NCBI GenBank assembly: GCA_016188575.1
Contig: JACPHN010000259.1
Location: 1-30,745 of the forward strand
Source of the DNA: Candidatus Schekmanbacteria bacterium
GTDB lineage: Bacteria > CSSED10-310 > JACPHN01
DNA length: 30,745 nt
Direction: 5' to 3'
The translations under genes were made by a program, and so were the position numbers. Below the pieces are notes generated by a model, which saw nothing but the letters and a program-made list of their open reading frames with translations, made no database searches and was not told the DNA's origin. Below are positions 1 through 10,803 of this stretch, in pieces (position 1 is the stretch's first letter; each line of letters begins with the position of its first letter).

Positions 1-2
1 GG

Positions 3-3000
3 GCTCCCATCGGCCACATGTCGCCGGTCACCGCCCTGTGTCTTTTTCTGGCCGGCATCTCCTTCCTGGCTCCGCACATTCTCGATTCCCGCCGCCGCTG
101 GCCCGCGGCGATCTCATTTCTGTGCGCCGTGGTCGTGACCCCGATCAGCCTGGCGCTGGCCCTGGCGTACATCCTGGGAGCACCGCTGCTGTACTCCAGC
201 GGCGTTATCCCTCCCGCCCTGCCGACGTCCCTTGCCATTTTCGTGCTCGCGGCGGCACTCCTGCAGCCTTCGGCACAGCGCGCCTGGCCGTCCGATCGCC
301 TCCCCGACGCCGTTGGCGCGCGCGCTAGCCTGGCCCTGGCGCTAATTTTCGTTTTTCTTTGTACTGGCATCGTTACCTCCGGCTACCTCTACGTCCGTCA
401 CTACGAAAGGCACCACCGCGCGGAGGTGGAGCATGTGCTCGCGGCAGTCGTCGAGCTCAAGGCGGCGGAGCTCGCGCGGTGGCGGAAGGAGCGCCTGAGG
501 GAGGCGTCGGCGTTTTTTGGGAATCCGCGCTTCAGCGAATTAGCCCGCGACGTGCTTGCAGACGCATCCGCTGCCGGCGCGCGCCGGGAGGTTTCGGCGT
601 GGCTGCTCGCCGGCCAGGCCTCCGGCCGCTACGCCCGCGTGTCGCTGCTCGACGACCGTGGCACCGAGCTGGTTGTGGCGCCCCCTGTGGCCGGGACCGC
701 CCCTCTTGAGGTGGCACGGGAAGCCGTGACCGTGCGGTCGGGTGGTCGGGCGACCTTCGTGGATCTGTATCGATCCGCTCCCGATCGACCGATTCGCCTT
801 GGCGTCCTGGTACCGGTGCAGGATGGCGACGATGGACACCGGATTCTCGGCAGCGTCGCCCTGTCCATCGACCCGGCGGTCTATCTCTATCCGCTGATTC
901 GGCGCTTGCCGCTTCCTAGCGACACCGCCGAAACCATGCTCGTGCGCCGCGCCGGGGATGACGTTCAGTACCTCAACGATCTGAGGTTTCGTGCGGGCAC
1001 CGCGCTCATGCTACATCGTAGCCGCGGCGAGCACGACGTGTTCAGCGTGCTGCTGGCGCGGCCCGATGTGCGCATCGCTGAAGGCATCGACTATCTCGGA
1101 AACAGCGTGCTCGCCGTCATCCGCGCCGTCCCTGAATCGCCCTGGTTCCTGATTGCCCGCGTCGACAAAGTGGAGGTCTATGCGCCAGCGCGGCAGCACT
1201 TGTGGCTCGTGGTGGGTCTGGTGGCCACGCTCTTGCTTTGCGCCGCGGCGGGCGTCGCCTCGCTGTGGCGGCACCAGCGAGACCGCTTCCTGCGCGCGCA
1301 GCGCAAGGCGCACGAGGCCGTTGCCCAGTCAGAGGCGACGCTGCGCGCCATGTTTGCGGGAATCCGGGACGGTATCGTGGCCGCTGACCAGGAAACCGGC
1401 CGGCTTCTGGCCGTGAACGAGTCAATCTGTGGCATGTTGGGTTATTCCCGCTCCGAGCTGCTGGCGATGGCGGTCGGGGACATCTACGCCGCTGAGCCGC
1501 AGCAACCGGCGCATGAGCCTATGGTGACCGACATCTCCGTGCGGCGCAAGGACGGCTCCACGTTCTTCGCGGAGGTGACCTCGGCTGCTGTCGAGCTCGG
1601 CGGGAGGCCGTGCGGGCTATCGGTCCTCAGGGACGTTACGGACCGCCGTCGCGCTCAGGCTCGCATCGTGCATCTCAACGTCATTCTTCGCGGTCTCAGC
1701 GGCGTGAATCAGCTCATCATGCGCGAGAAGAACCGTGACCGGTTGATCAAACAAGCCTGTGAGCTTCTCGTCGAGTCCCGAGGGTTTCATGCTGTCCTCA
1801 TTGGCATCGTCAGCCCGGATACCGGGAGAGCTCTCGCCCACGCCAGCGCCGGGCGCGAGCTAGGGGTGGTCAACGAGACGCTCGCCTGTGGCGACGTCCC
1901 GGCTTGCGCGCAACAGGCCATGGAGGCGAGTGGCGACGTCCTGGTGGCGACGGGATCAGCAGGTCCGTGCGCGTCGTGCTACCTGCGAGAATCCCTTCGT
2001 GGTGGCGAGGAAATCCTCACGTGCGGCCTCGCACAGCACGGCCGGCGGTATGGTTTCATTCTGGCGATTCTCCCGGAGGGACTTGGTGGTGACCCTGAAG
2101 AGCGCGAGCTCTTGCGCGAGGTGGCTGGAGATATCGGATTCGCGCTGCGCGGCATGGAGCTCGAAGCGGAGCGCGACCGCTCCCTGGCGGCACTGCTCAG
2201 TGCGGAAGAACAGCTCCGCCAGGCGCAAAAGCTGGAGGCGGTGGGCCAGCTCGCCGGCGGCGTAGCGCACGACTTCAATAATCTGCTCACGGTCATTCTC
2301 GGATACGGTGATACGCTGCTGCTGGCCCTGCCTCCTGCCGGACCGCTGCGCAAGCACGCTGATGCCATCGTGACCGCGGGCGAGCGCGCGGCAGGGCTCA
2401 CGCGGCAGCTCCTGGCCTTCAGCCGGAAGCAGACGCTGCGACCCGAAGTTCTTGACCTGAATGACGTGGTCAGGAACATGCAAAAGATGCTGCGACGGCT
2501 CATCGGCGAGGACATCGACATCGCGACCGCGCTCGCCACCGATCTGGGGATGATCAAGGCCGACCCCGGTCAGGTCGAGCAGGTCATCATCAACCTCGCC
2601 GTAAATGCCCGAGATGCCATGCCGCACGGAGGGCGTCTGCTCATCGAAACTGCCAACGTGGAGCAGACGGCGGAAGGGCTGTTGCCCGCCAACGATACGG
2701 TCACGGGTGCCGGCGTCCTGATGGCGATCGCGGATACCGGGTGCGGCATGAGCGACGAGACGAAAAGTCACCTGTTCGAGCCGTTTTTCACGACCAAAGG
2801 TCAGGGAAGAGGCACGGGCCTCGGATTGGCCACGGTCTACGGCATCGTCAAACAGTCAGGAGGCAACATCAGCGTTGCCAGCGAACCGGAGAGGGGCACG
2901 ACGTTCAAGATCTACTTTCCGCGCGTCGAGCTTCCGCCGACCTCACCAACCGAACGGTTCACTACGGTGGTGCGCGGCGCCGGGGAGCTCGTGCTCGTCG

Positions 3001-3350
3001 TCGAAGACGAGCCGGCTTTGCGCGATCTTTTTGGGAGTATGCTCGAGAGCCTCGGTTATCGCTCGCTGGTCGCCGCCGACGGCGAAGAAGCGCTGTCGGC
3101 TGTGAACGATGGCACACTGCCCGACCTGCTGGTCACCGACGTGGTCATGCCGGGTATGAGCGGCCCGGTGCTGGCGAGTCGCCTCCGGCAGAGCCTGCCC
3201 GAGCTCAAGGTGCTCTTCATGTCCGGCTACACGGACAGCGCGATCGTTCATCACGGCGTTCTCGACCCCGGTGTCCCGCTTATGCAGAAGCCCTTCAGTG
3301 TCAGTCATCTATCGGTCGCGATTCGCGAGATATTGGAGGCCCGAGAGTGA
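3..3350 (+). CDS. Hybrid sensor histidine kinase (membrane, PAS, GAF, HisKA, HATPase, receiver), 5' end outside window
   Basis: Membrane-bound hybrid two-component kinase. Numbering is from the ATG at 18. Hydrophobic helices occupy about 1-80 and 103-126. An extracytoplasmic sensor region of dCache type lies at about 128-390, followed by a membrane helix at about 394-418. Then come a PAS domain (about 435-545) and a GAF domain (about 560-715). The HisKA box has the phospho-acceptor His751 in GGVAHDFNN. The ATPase N box is [10 protein letters not shown] and the G boxes are DTGCGM and GTGLGL. The C-terminal receiver has an intact acidic pocket (VVEDE), phospho-acceptor Asp1041 and the lysine of QKPF. 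The frame stays open to base 3, and the residues just before and after ATG18 ([10 protein letters not shown]) look like the middle of a common N-terminal membrane module, so the true start is probably upstream. Output and signal are unknown. It converges on meaB. Confidence 0.93.
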   Translation, partial: APIGHMSPVTALCLFLAGISFLAPHILDSRRRWPAAISFLCAVVVTPISLALALAYILGAPLLYSSGVIPPALPTSLAIFVLAAALLQPSAQRAWPSDRLPDAVGARASLALALIFVFLCTGIVTSGYLYVRHYERHHRAEVEHVLAAVVELKAAELARWRKERLREASAFFGNPRFSELARDVLADASAAGARREVSAWLLAGQASGRYARVSLLDDRGTELVVAPPVAGTAPLEVAREAVTVRSGGRATFVDLYRSAPDRPIRLGVLVPVQDGDDGHRILGSVALSIDPAVYLYPLIRRLPLPSDTAETMLVRRAGDDVQYLNDLRFRAGTALMLHRSRGEHDVFSVLLARPDVRIAEGIDYLGNSVLAVIRAVPESPWFLIARVDKVEVYAPARQHLWLVVGLVATLLLCAAAGVASLWRHQRDRFLRAQRKAHEAVAQSEATLRAMFAGIRDGIVAADQETGRLLAVNESICGMLGYSRSELLAMAVGDIYAAEPQQPAHEPMVTDISVRRKDGSTFFAEVTSAAVELGGRPCGLSVLRDVTDRRRAQARIVHLNVILRGLSGVNQLIMREKNRDRLIKQACELLVESRGFHAVLIGIVSPDTGRALAHASAGRELGVVNETLACGDVPACAQQAMEASGDVLVATGSAGPCASCYLRESLRGGEEILTCGLAQHGRRYGFILAILPEGLGGDPEERELLREVAGDIGFALRGMELEAERDRSLAALLSAEEQLRQAQKLEAVGQLAGGVAHDFNNLLTVILGYGDTLLLALPPAGPLRKHADAIVTAGERAAGLTRQLLAFSRKQTLRPEVLDLNDVVRNMQKMLRRLIGEDIDIATALATDLGMIKADPGQVEQVIINLAVNARDAMPHGGRLLIETANVEQTAEGLLPANDTVTGAGVLMAIADTGCGMSDETKSHLFEPFFTTKGQGRGTGLGLATVYGIVKQSGGNISVASEPERGTTFKIYFPRVELPPTSPTERFTTVVRGAGELVLVVEDEPALRDLFGSMLESLGYRSLVAADGEEALSAVNDGTLPDLLVTDVVMPGMSGPVLASRLRQSLPELKVLFMSGYTDSAIVHHGVLDPGVPLMQKPFSVSHLSVAIREILEARE

Positions 3351-3435
3351 GCGTAATCGCTCACGCCCTCTGAATCCACTGCCGTTCGGCTGTAAGCAAG
3401 GCGGGAAACGCATCACGAAGACACCCCACCTCACC

Positions 3436-3453
3436 ACTCCCGCCAGCGGGAGT
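3436..3453. terminator. Short hairpin between convergent genes
   Basis: ACTCCCG and CGGGAGT form a 7-bp stem with a CCAG loop. It sits in the 151-base gap between the sensor kinase stop (plus) and the meaB stop (minus). No T-run follows on either strand, so its role as a bidirectional terminator is only plausible. Nothing else is seen in this gap. Confidence 0.35.
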
Positions 3454-3501
3454 AGGGATGGATGAAGGCGGTGTCGCGTCGACGTCGAACCGGCGTTGGC
3501 T

Positions 3502-4476
3502 TCAGGCGGGAGCGCCGCTGTTGCCAAGAAGCCGCTCGACCGCCTCGTACGGGCTGAGCGCGCGCTGCAGGAGTTGCTCGATCAGCGCGTCGACGAGTCC
3601 GGACGCCTCCGCGGGAAACCAGGTCTCGCGGAGTGCGCGCCTGGTGAGGAGATGTTGGATCGTCAGGCGCAGTGTCCGCTCTCGCCGCCTGCGGCCGGCG
3701 CCCGTGGCCACCAGATGAAGCTGATGAGCCAGGATGTCGTCGAGCACGCGGTCGACGCCCTCGCCCACCGTGGCCACGGTCTTTCGGACCGCCGGCCGAG
3801 ATCCCGGGGCAGCGAAGTCAACCGTTTCTTCCAGCGCCGCCACGAGACGGTCGCCGCCCTCGCGGTCACTCTTGTTGACGACAAAGATGTCGGCAATCTC
3901 CATGAGGCCGGCCTTGAGCACCTGAATTGCGTCGCCCCCTTCGGGGACGAGGACCACGACAGTTGTTCCCGCCAGCTCGGCGACCGCGACCTCACTCTGT
4001 CCGACGCCGACCGTTTCGACCAGGACGAGATCGAAACCCGCCGCGGCGAGCACGTAGACGCCTTCCGCGGTCGCGGCCGCCAGCCCGCCGGGGTGGCGTC
4101 GGCTGGCCATGGAACGGATGAAGACGCCCGGATCGGTGCTGTGCCGCAGCATCCGCACGCGGTCACCCAGGATGGCGCCGCCCGTGAACGGGCTCGTGGG
4201 ATCGACGGCAATGATGCCGACCCGGTGCCCTCGGTGGCGCGCCGCGCCGGCCAGGCCGTCGACGAGCGTCGACTTCCCGGCACCGGGAGGCCCGGTGATG
4301 CCCACCACGTTCGGCCACGGGCTGGACCGAAAGAGGATGGAAACCAGCCGCTCCGCGGGCTCTCCGCTTCTCTCGACCACCGTCAGCGCGCGACCGATGG
4401 CGCGCGGCTCTCCGCGCAACACGGCCGCCGCAAGCTCGTCGACCTCGGCGCCGGAGATGTCGTGGCCGGTGTGCAT
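3502..4476 (-). CDS. meaB: MeaB-family GTPase, methylmalonyl-CoA mutase chaperone
   Basis: G3E GTPase of the MeaB/ArgK family, 324 residues, which protects and reloads cobalamin-dependent methylmalonyl-CoA mutase in the cytoplasm. The P-loop is at residues 62-70 (GPPGAGKST). It is followed by the family stretch VDPTSPFTGGAILGDR, the ETVGVGQSE switch region and NKSD for guanine recognition. The start was chosen at the ATG at 4476, where the protein begins MHTGHDISGAEVDEL as in the family. A longer frame upstream only runs antisense-like through mtgA. The ATG overlaps the TAA of mtgA by one base (TAATG), so the two are probably translationally coupled. Its partner mutase subunit lies one gene upstream, in keeping with the usual mcm-meaB pairing. 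Confidence 0.95.
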   Translation of the reverse strand: MHTGHDISGAEVDELAAAVLRGEPRAIGRALTVVERSGEPAERLVSILFRSSPWPNVVGITGPPGAGKSTLVDGLAGAARHRGHRVGIIAVDPTSPFTGGAILGDRVRMLRHSTDPGVFIRSMASRRHPGGLAAATAEGVYVLAAAGFDLVLVETVGVGQSEVAVAELAGTTVVVLVPEGGDAIQVLKAGLMEIADIFVVNKSDREGGDRLVAALEETVDFAAPGSRPAVRKTVATVGEGVDRVLDDILAHQLHLVATGAGRRRRERTLRLTIQHLLTRRALRETWFPAEASGLVDALIEQLLQRALSPYEAVERLLGNSGAPA

Positions 4477-5210
4477 TACCAACCCATCATGGCCATGCGA
4501 CGTTCGATAATCGCCGCATATCTGTTCATGTTCCGCGGCTTGCGGCGCAATGGCGCCGGCAAGCACGCCGCGAGCCGGGCCGCCTGATTCCGCGTCAGCG
4601 AGGCCGCTGGCACTTTGTAATGGTGACGTGCCGCAGCTTGCGCGCCAAAGACTCCCCGATCCCACTCGACGACGTTGAGGTACAGCTCGAGAATACGCTT
4701 CTTGGGCAAGAAAAGCTCAGCAGTCGGAGCGAGAACGAGCTCGAGCGCCTTGCGGACGTAACTCCGCCCGGTGGTGAAAAATAGATTCTTGACCAACTGC
4801 TGCGTGATCGTGGAGGCCCCGCGCGGCGAGTCCCACCGCGCTTCCCACGAGTCGCGAAGCTCCACCCAGTCGATTCCGTAGTGCTCGTAGAACCGGCCGT
4901 CTTCCGCGGCGATCACCGCGCGCTGAAGCTGTGCCGAGATCTTACCCAACGGCACGGGTTCGCTCCGCATGCGCATCTCCTTGCCCTCCCAAAGCGCCTC
5001 GATGCGGCGCTGCACCTGGACGCCCGTCCACCACGGATCCCAGTAGCGCAGCCCGGCGAGCCGCGCGGCGCACAAGAGATACGCGCCCGCCATCAGGAGC
5101 AGAGCCCAGCGTGCCACCCGCCTGCCGAGGCCGGTCTTTCGTCGGCCTTCGGCCGCCGGTGCGGACGTTGCGGGCGCCGAGTCTTTGGCGGCTTTGCGCC
5201 CCCTGCTCAA
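4476..5210 (-). CDS. mtgA: Monofunctional biosynthetic peptidoglycan glycosyltransferase (GT51)
   Basis: Polymerises lipid II into glycan strands at the outer face of the inner membrane. The 244-residue protein has a basic N-terminus, one membrane anchor (about 32-52) and a GT51 domain. Motif 1 is AAEDGRFYEHYGID, with catalytic Glu103. The other GT51 signatures are GASTITQQLVKNLFF, KKRILELYLNVVEWDRG and FGAQAAARHHY. Its length is that of stand-alone MtgA enzymes, with no transpeptidase domain. The start taken is a TTG at 5210 that overlaps the TGA stop of the mutase gene (TATTGA). An internal start that removes the N-terminal tail cannot be excluded. The odd point is context: a cell-wall enzyme sits between the mutase and its chaperone, overlapping genes on both sides. 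Confidence 0.93.
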   Translation of the reverse strand: MSRGRKAAKDSAPATSAPAAEGRRKTGLGRRVARWALLLMAGAYLLCAARLAGLRYWDPWWTGVQVQRRIEALWEGKEMRMRSEPVPLGKISAQLQRAVIAAEDGRFYEHYGIDWVELRDSWEARWDSPRGASTITQQLVKNLFFTTGRSYVRKALELVLAPTAELFLPKKRILELYLNVVEWDRGVFGAQAAARHHYKVPAASLTRNQAARLAACLPAPLRRKPRNMNRYAAIIERRMAMMGW

Positions 5211-6862
5211 TACTCGCCGTAGACTTTCCGGAGAGCGTCGCTGATCTCACCCAGCGTGGCGCGAGCCGTGACCGCTTCCATGATCGCTGGCACGACATTG
5301 TCCGCATCCTCGGCGGCGCGCGCCACGGCGCTCAGCGCCCACCCTACCTCGCGCGCGTCACGCCGCGCCTTGAGCTGACGCAGCGCCGCGACCTGGCGCG
5401 CCTCCATTTCCGGGTCCGGCGCGTGCAGCGTTTGTGCGCCCGGAAGTGCCGGCGCGCCCACGTTGCCGCTCTCGCCAAAGCGATTCACGCCCACGACCAC
5501 GGCGTCACCGGATTCGATCGCAAGCTGCTGCCGATAGGCGCTCTCGTGAATGCGTTTCTGCACGAAGCCGCCGGCGATCGCCGCGACCATGCCTCCCATG
5601 TTGTCTATGCGCTGCATGAGCGCGCCCGCTCCGGCGCACAGGCGATCCGTCATGGTTTCCAGAAAATACGCACCACCGAAAGGATCCGGTGTGTCGGCAA
5701 TGCCCGTCTCGTAGGCGATGACCTGCTGCGTGCGCAGTGCCAGCCGCGCCGTGGCCTCCGTGGGCAACGCCAGCGCTTCGTCCATCGCATTGGTGTGCAG
5801 CGACTGGCAGCCTCCCGCCACGGCCGCAAGCGCCTGCAGTGCCACGCGCACCACGTTGTTCTCGGGCTGCTGAGCGACGAGGGTGCTTCCTGCCGTTTGC
5901 GCGTGGAAGCGCAGCCGCCGGGCCTCCAGGTCGGTGATGCCATAGCGCGAAGCCACCAGCTCCGACCAGAGCCGCCGCGCCGCGCGGAACTTCGCGACTT
6001 CCTCGACGAAGTTGTTATGCACCGCGAAAAAGAACGAGATCCGCCGCGCGATGAGCGCCGTGTCCAACCCCCGCGCCCGCGCCGCGTCGAGATACGCGAG
6101 GCCGTCAGCGAGCGTGAACGCCAGCTCTTCTTCGGCCGTCGCTCCCGCCTCCCGGATGTGATATCCCGAGACGGAGATCGGGTTCCACGACGGAATCGCC
6201 CGCGAGCAATAATCGAGCAAGTCCACGGCCATTTTCAGCGACGCTTCGGGCGGGTAGATATAGGTACCGCGCGCCACGAACTCCTTGAGCACGTCGTTCT
6301 GAACGGTGCCTCGCAGCTTCTCGATGGCGATGCCGCGCGACTTGGCGACGGCCGCATACAGCGCCAGCAGGATCGGCGCAGTCGCGTTGATCGTCATGGA
6401 CGTGCTCACCTGGTCAAGCGGAATCCCGGCGAACAAGGCGTCCATATCATCGATGGAGTCGATGGCCACACCGGTGCGTCCCACTTCGCCGCGCGCCAGC
6501 TCGTGATCGCTATCGTAACCCACCTGTGTCGGCAGGTCGAAGGCCACCGAAAGCCCGCTCTGTCCCTGTGCCAGCAGGTAGTGGAAGCGCTGATTCGTCT
6601 CTGCGGCGCTTCCGAATCCAGCGTACTGCCTCATCGTCCACAGGCGACCCCGGTACATCGTTGGGTAAATTCCACGCGTGAACGGGGGTTGCCCGGGGTA
6701 GCCGATGTCCGTTTCGACCTCGATGTGCGCCATGCTCGCCGGCGTATACAGTGATTCGACCGGTTGCGACGAGCTTTCGAATCGCTCGCGCCGTTCTCCG
6801 GCGGCGACTGCCGGCGACAGAGCTTCGTTGCGCCATCGTTTCTCGCGCTCCGATTCACTCAC
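5207..6862 (-). CDS. Methylmalonyl-CoA mutase, large (catalytic) subunit
   Basis: Adenosylcobalamin-dependent rearrangement of (R)-methylmalonyl-CoA to succinyl-CoA. The 551-residue chain is only the TIM-barrel substrate half: it ends at RKVYGEY and has no C-terminal B12-binding (DxHxxG) domain, as in split McmA1-type enzymes. Substrate-recognition residues match methylmalonyl- rather than isobutyryl-CoA mutase: Tyr80 in MRQYAGF and Arg198 in VARGTY. The active-site His235 is in SGYHIREAGA. The start is a GTG at 6862 preceded by GAGG about 8 bases upstream; 74 bases separate it from the biotin carrier gene. The B12 subunit must be encoded elsewhere. Ethylmalonyl- or other acyl-CoA mutases are the main alternatives, but the operon with a propionyl-CoA-type carboxylase and meaB argues for methylmalonyl-CoA. 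Confidence 0.93.
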   Translation of the reverse strand: MSESEREKRWRNEALSPAVAAGERRERFESSSQPVESLYTPASMAHIEVETDIGYPGQPPFTRGIYPTMYRGRLWTMRQYAGFGSAAETNQRFHYLLAQGQSGLSVAFDLPTQVGYDSDHELARGEVGRTGVAIDSIDDMDALFAGIPLDQVSTSMTINATAPILLALYAAVAKSRGIAIEKLRGTVQNDVLKEFVARGTYIYPPEASLKMAVDLLDYCSRAIPSWNPISVSGYHIREAGATAEEELAFTLADGLAYLDAARARGLDTALIARRISFFFAVHNNFVEEVAKFRAARRLWSELVASRYGITDLEARRLRFHAQTAGSTLVAQQPENNVVRVALQALAAVAGGCQSLHTNAMDEALALPTEATARLALRTQQVIAYETGIADTPDPFGGAYFLETMTDRLCAGAGALMQRIDNMGGMVAAIAGGFVQKRIHESAYRQQLAIESGDAVVVGVNRFGESGNVGAPALPGAQTLHAPDPEMEARQVAALRQLKARRDAREVGWALSAVARAAEDADNVVPAIMEAVTARATLGEISDALRKVYGEY

Positions 6863-6936
6863 AGCTCCGACCTCATCTCATCAGGCGGGTGGTTGCCCCT
6901 GGCGGGGCGGTTTGTTGATGTGGTCTCGTCCCATGT

Positions 6937-7485
6937 CTACGGCTCGATCACAGCGAGCAGTGTGCCGGCCTCGACGGTCTCGCCGGGGCATACCTGCACG
7001 TCGCGCATCGTGCCGGACACCGTGGCCGTGAGCTCGTTTTCCATCTTCATGGCTTCCATTACGATGATGCCTTCGCCCTGCGATACGCGCTCGCCCGGTT
7101 TTTTCAGAATGGCGACGACCTTCCCGGGCATGGGGGCTAGCAAGCGTCCGGAGCCGGCAGCGCTTCGCGCGGCCGTGGCTCTCGGCGGCATGCGACTTTC
7201 CTCGAACACCGCGCCGCGCAGGCGGAACGGTGCGCCCAGAGCGCCGCCAAGAAGCGAGACGTCGCAGCTCGGGCCGTTCCAGGAGAGCATCGCCTCCCAG
7301 GAAACGCCATCCACGAGCAGGGAGTACATGTCGTCCCCGAGGTGGCGCAGCTCGATCTCAAAAGTGGCGTCCCCCGACGAGGCGCGATAGCGAGTTTCAG
7401 CGCCCTCGGCGGGCAGGAGCTCGACGGTGACGGCGTGCTCCCCGCGATCACTCTGGACGATCAGATTCTCTTTTCTCGATGCCAT
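6937..7485 (-). CDS. Biotin carboxyl carrier protein of acyl-CoA carboxylase
   Basis: Carries the carboxybiotin between the biotin carboxylase and carboxyltransferase subunits. It has 182 residues from the ATG at 7485. The N-terminal part (1-110) is a beta-rich adaptor region that probably docks to the partner subunits. A flexible Ala/Arg stretch follows, and then a biotinyl domain (about 112-182) with the EAMKMEN motif, biotinylated Lys147. A GGGAG ribosome-binding site lies 9 bases before this start, which falls 26 bases after the stop of the biotin carboxylase gene. A longer frame would overlap that gene and was not chosen. As a separate carrier subunit it implies a three-subunit propionyl-CoA carboxylase rather than the two-subunit fused type. 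Confidence 0.92.
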   Translation of the reverse strand: MASRKENLIVQSDRGEHAVTVELLPAEGAETRYRASSGDATFEIELRHLGDDMYSLLVDGVSWEAMLSWNGPSCDVSLLGGALGAPFRLRGAVFEESRMPPRATAARSAAGSGRLLAPMPGKVVAILKKPGERVSQGEGIIVMEAMKMENELTATVSGTMRDVQVCPGETVEAGTLLAVIEP

Positions 7486-7511
7486 TCCGCAGCTCTCCCA
7501 GCGTCGCCGCG

Positions 7512-9056
<1,545 letters not shown>

Positions 9057-9096
9057 GTCACCATCACCTCCCCTGCCGCCGGCCGCCGTGGCGAGA

Positions 9097-10650
9097 TCAT
9101 AGGGGAATGTTGCCGTGCTTCTTCGGTGGGAGGGAGCGGCGCTTGCCGGCAAGCATCCGCAACGATCGGATCAGCTTGGGGCGAGTGTCCGCCGGCACGA
9201 TAACCTCATCGATGTACCCCCGACCGGCCGCCACCCAGGGGTTGGCGAGCTTGCTGCGAAACTCCTCGACCAGCTTCGCCCGCAGCGCGTCGGGATCGGG
9301 CGCAGCGGCTATTTCCTTCCGATACAGCACATTCACGGCGCCTTCTGGCCCCATTACCGCAATTTCCGCCGTCGGGTACGCCAAGTTGACGTCGGCGCGA
9401 ATCTGCTTGGAGTTCATGACGCAATAGGCGCCGCCATAGGACTTGCGCGTGACGACCGTAATGCGGGGAACCGTCGCCTCGGCGAATGCGTAGAGCAGCT
9501 TTGCACCGTGCTTGATGATGCCGCCATGCTCTTGAGTGACGCCCGGCAGGAAACCGGGCACGTCCTCGAAGACCACGAGCGGCACATTGAAGGCATCGCA
9601 GCAGCGCACGAAGCGAGCGCCCTTGATGGAGGCATCGATGTCCAACGTCCCGGCGAGGTGCAGCGGCTGATTTGCCACCACACCGACAGATTGTCCTCCG
9701 AGATGGCAGAAGCCGATCACCAGGTTGCGCGCAAAATCCTCCTGGATCTCGAAGAAAACGCCATCGTCTGCTACTTTGCGGATGATGTCCCGCATGTCGT
9801 ACGGTTTCGTCGCGCTCGCCGGCACCATCTCGTTTAGCTCGGGCGCGCGCCGCTCTGGGCTATCCTCCGTGGGACGGCGTGGCGGATCTTCCAAATTGTT
9901 GGACGGGAGATAGGACAGCAGTTGGCGAATCGTCCAGATCGCCTCGCGTTCCCCGGCGCAGGCGAAGTGGGCGACACCGCTGCGGGTGCTGTGCGCGACG
10001 GCTCCGCCGAGCTCCTCGAAGCTCACCTCCTCATGCGTGACCGTGCGAATCACCTCGGGTCCGGTGATGAACATGTGCGACGATTCCTTCACCATGATCA
10101 CGAAGTCGGTGATCGCCGGTGAGTATACAGCACCGCCGGCACAGGGACCCAGGATCGCCGAAATCTGCGGCACGACACCCGACGCAATCGTGTTTCGCAG
10201 AAAAATCTCCGCGTAGCCCGCCAGGCTCACCACGCCCTCCTGAATGCGGGCGCCTCCCGAATCGTTCAACCCTACCACGGGAGCGCCCACAGACATCGCG
10301 TGATCCATGATCTTGCAGATCTTCTCGGCGTACGCTTCGCTCAACGAACCGCCGAACACCGTGAAATCCTGGGCGAACAGGAAAACACGTCTCCCGTCGA
10401 CGGTGCCATGCCCGGTCACCACGCCGTCTCCCAAATAGACGCGGTCCTGCATGTCGAAGTCGGAGCATCGGTGGGTCACGAAGCGATCCAGCTCTTCGAA
10501 CGAGCCATGATCGAGCAGCAAGTCGATTCGTTCCCGCGCTGTCAGCTTTCCCTGCTCGTGTTGGCGAGCAATGCGGGACTCTCCGCCCCCCAGTGCGGCT
10601 GCGGCGTTTGCTGCCGCGAGCGCCTTGAACAGGTCATCGCGTCGACTCAT
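9097..10650 (-). CDS. Acyl-CoA carboxylase carboxyltransferase (propionyl-CoA carboxylase beta type)
   Basis: Transfers the carboxyl group from carboxybiotin to the acyl-CoA. The 517 residues contain both crotonase-fold halves: LTARERIDLLLD near the N-terminus, NDSGGARIQEG in the first half with the oxyanion GPCAGGAVYSPA, and VFEDVPGFLPG with RKSYGGAYCVMNSK in the second. The C-terminal GYIDEVI and KKHGNIPL are typical of PCC-type beta chains. The ATG at 10650 is preceded by AGGGAAG. It is the first gene of the minus-strand operon that continues through biotin carboxylase, carrier, mutase, mtgA and meaB. A promoter candidate lies just upstream. Its length is usual for the family. Confidence 0.95.
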   Translation of the reverse strand: MSRRDDLFKALAAANAAAALGGGESRIARQHEQGKLTARERIDLLLDHGSFEELDRFVTHRCSDFDMQDRVYLGDGVVTGHGTVDGRRVFLFAQDFTVFGGSLSEAYAEKICKIMDHAMSVGAPVVGLNDSGGARIQEGVVSLAGYAEIFLRNTIASGVVPQISAILGPCAGGAVYSPAITDFVIMVKESSHMFITGPEVIRTVTHEEVSFEELGGAVAHSTRSGVAHFACAGEREAIWTIRQLLSYLPSNNLEDPPRRPTEDSPERRAPELNEMVPASATKPYDMRDIIRKVADDGVFFEIQEDFARNLVIGFCHLGGQSVGVVANQPLHLAGTLDIDASIKGARFVRCCDAFNVPLVVFEDVPGFLPGVTQEHGGIIKHGAKLLYAFAEATVPRITVVTRKSYGGAYCVMNSKQIRADVNLAYPTAEIAVMGPEGAVNVLYRKEIAAAPDPDALRAKLVEEFRSKLANPWVAAGRGYIDEVIVPADTRPKLIRSLRMLAGKRRSLPPKKHGNIPL

Positions 10651-10673
10651 CTACGGACCACACTTCCCTGCAT

Positions 10674-10703
10674 AGTTGAGCGCTCTCCTCTGCCTTTCGT
10701 CAA
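10674..10703 (-). promoter_or_regulatory. Possible sigma-70 type promoter of the propionyl-CoA operon
   Basis: On the minus strand TTGACG (10703-10698) resembles a -35 box. An 18-base spacer later there is only a weak -10-like TCAACT (10679-10674). It sits 24 bases before the carboxyltransferase ATG, in the 153-base gap after the upstream hybrid kinase gene. The -35 box is good, the -10 box poor. Confidence 0.3.
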
Positions 10704-10803
10704 GAGTCGTGACGGTCATACACCGGGAAGCGCCGCCATTGCAAGCTTCAGCGGGGGGAGGTGGGGGACTTCGCGCGGCGCTTTCGGGCAAAAGACGGGC
10801 GAA

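Noticed and set aside
4931-6754. Long plus-strand open frame opposite mtgA and the mutase gene
   Set aside because: Arg/His-rich, no family motifs, and it lies antisense to two clearly conserved genes; it is a GC-rich shadow frame.
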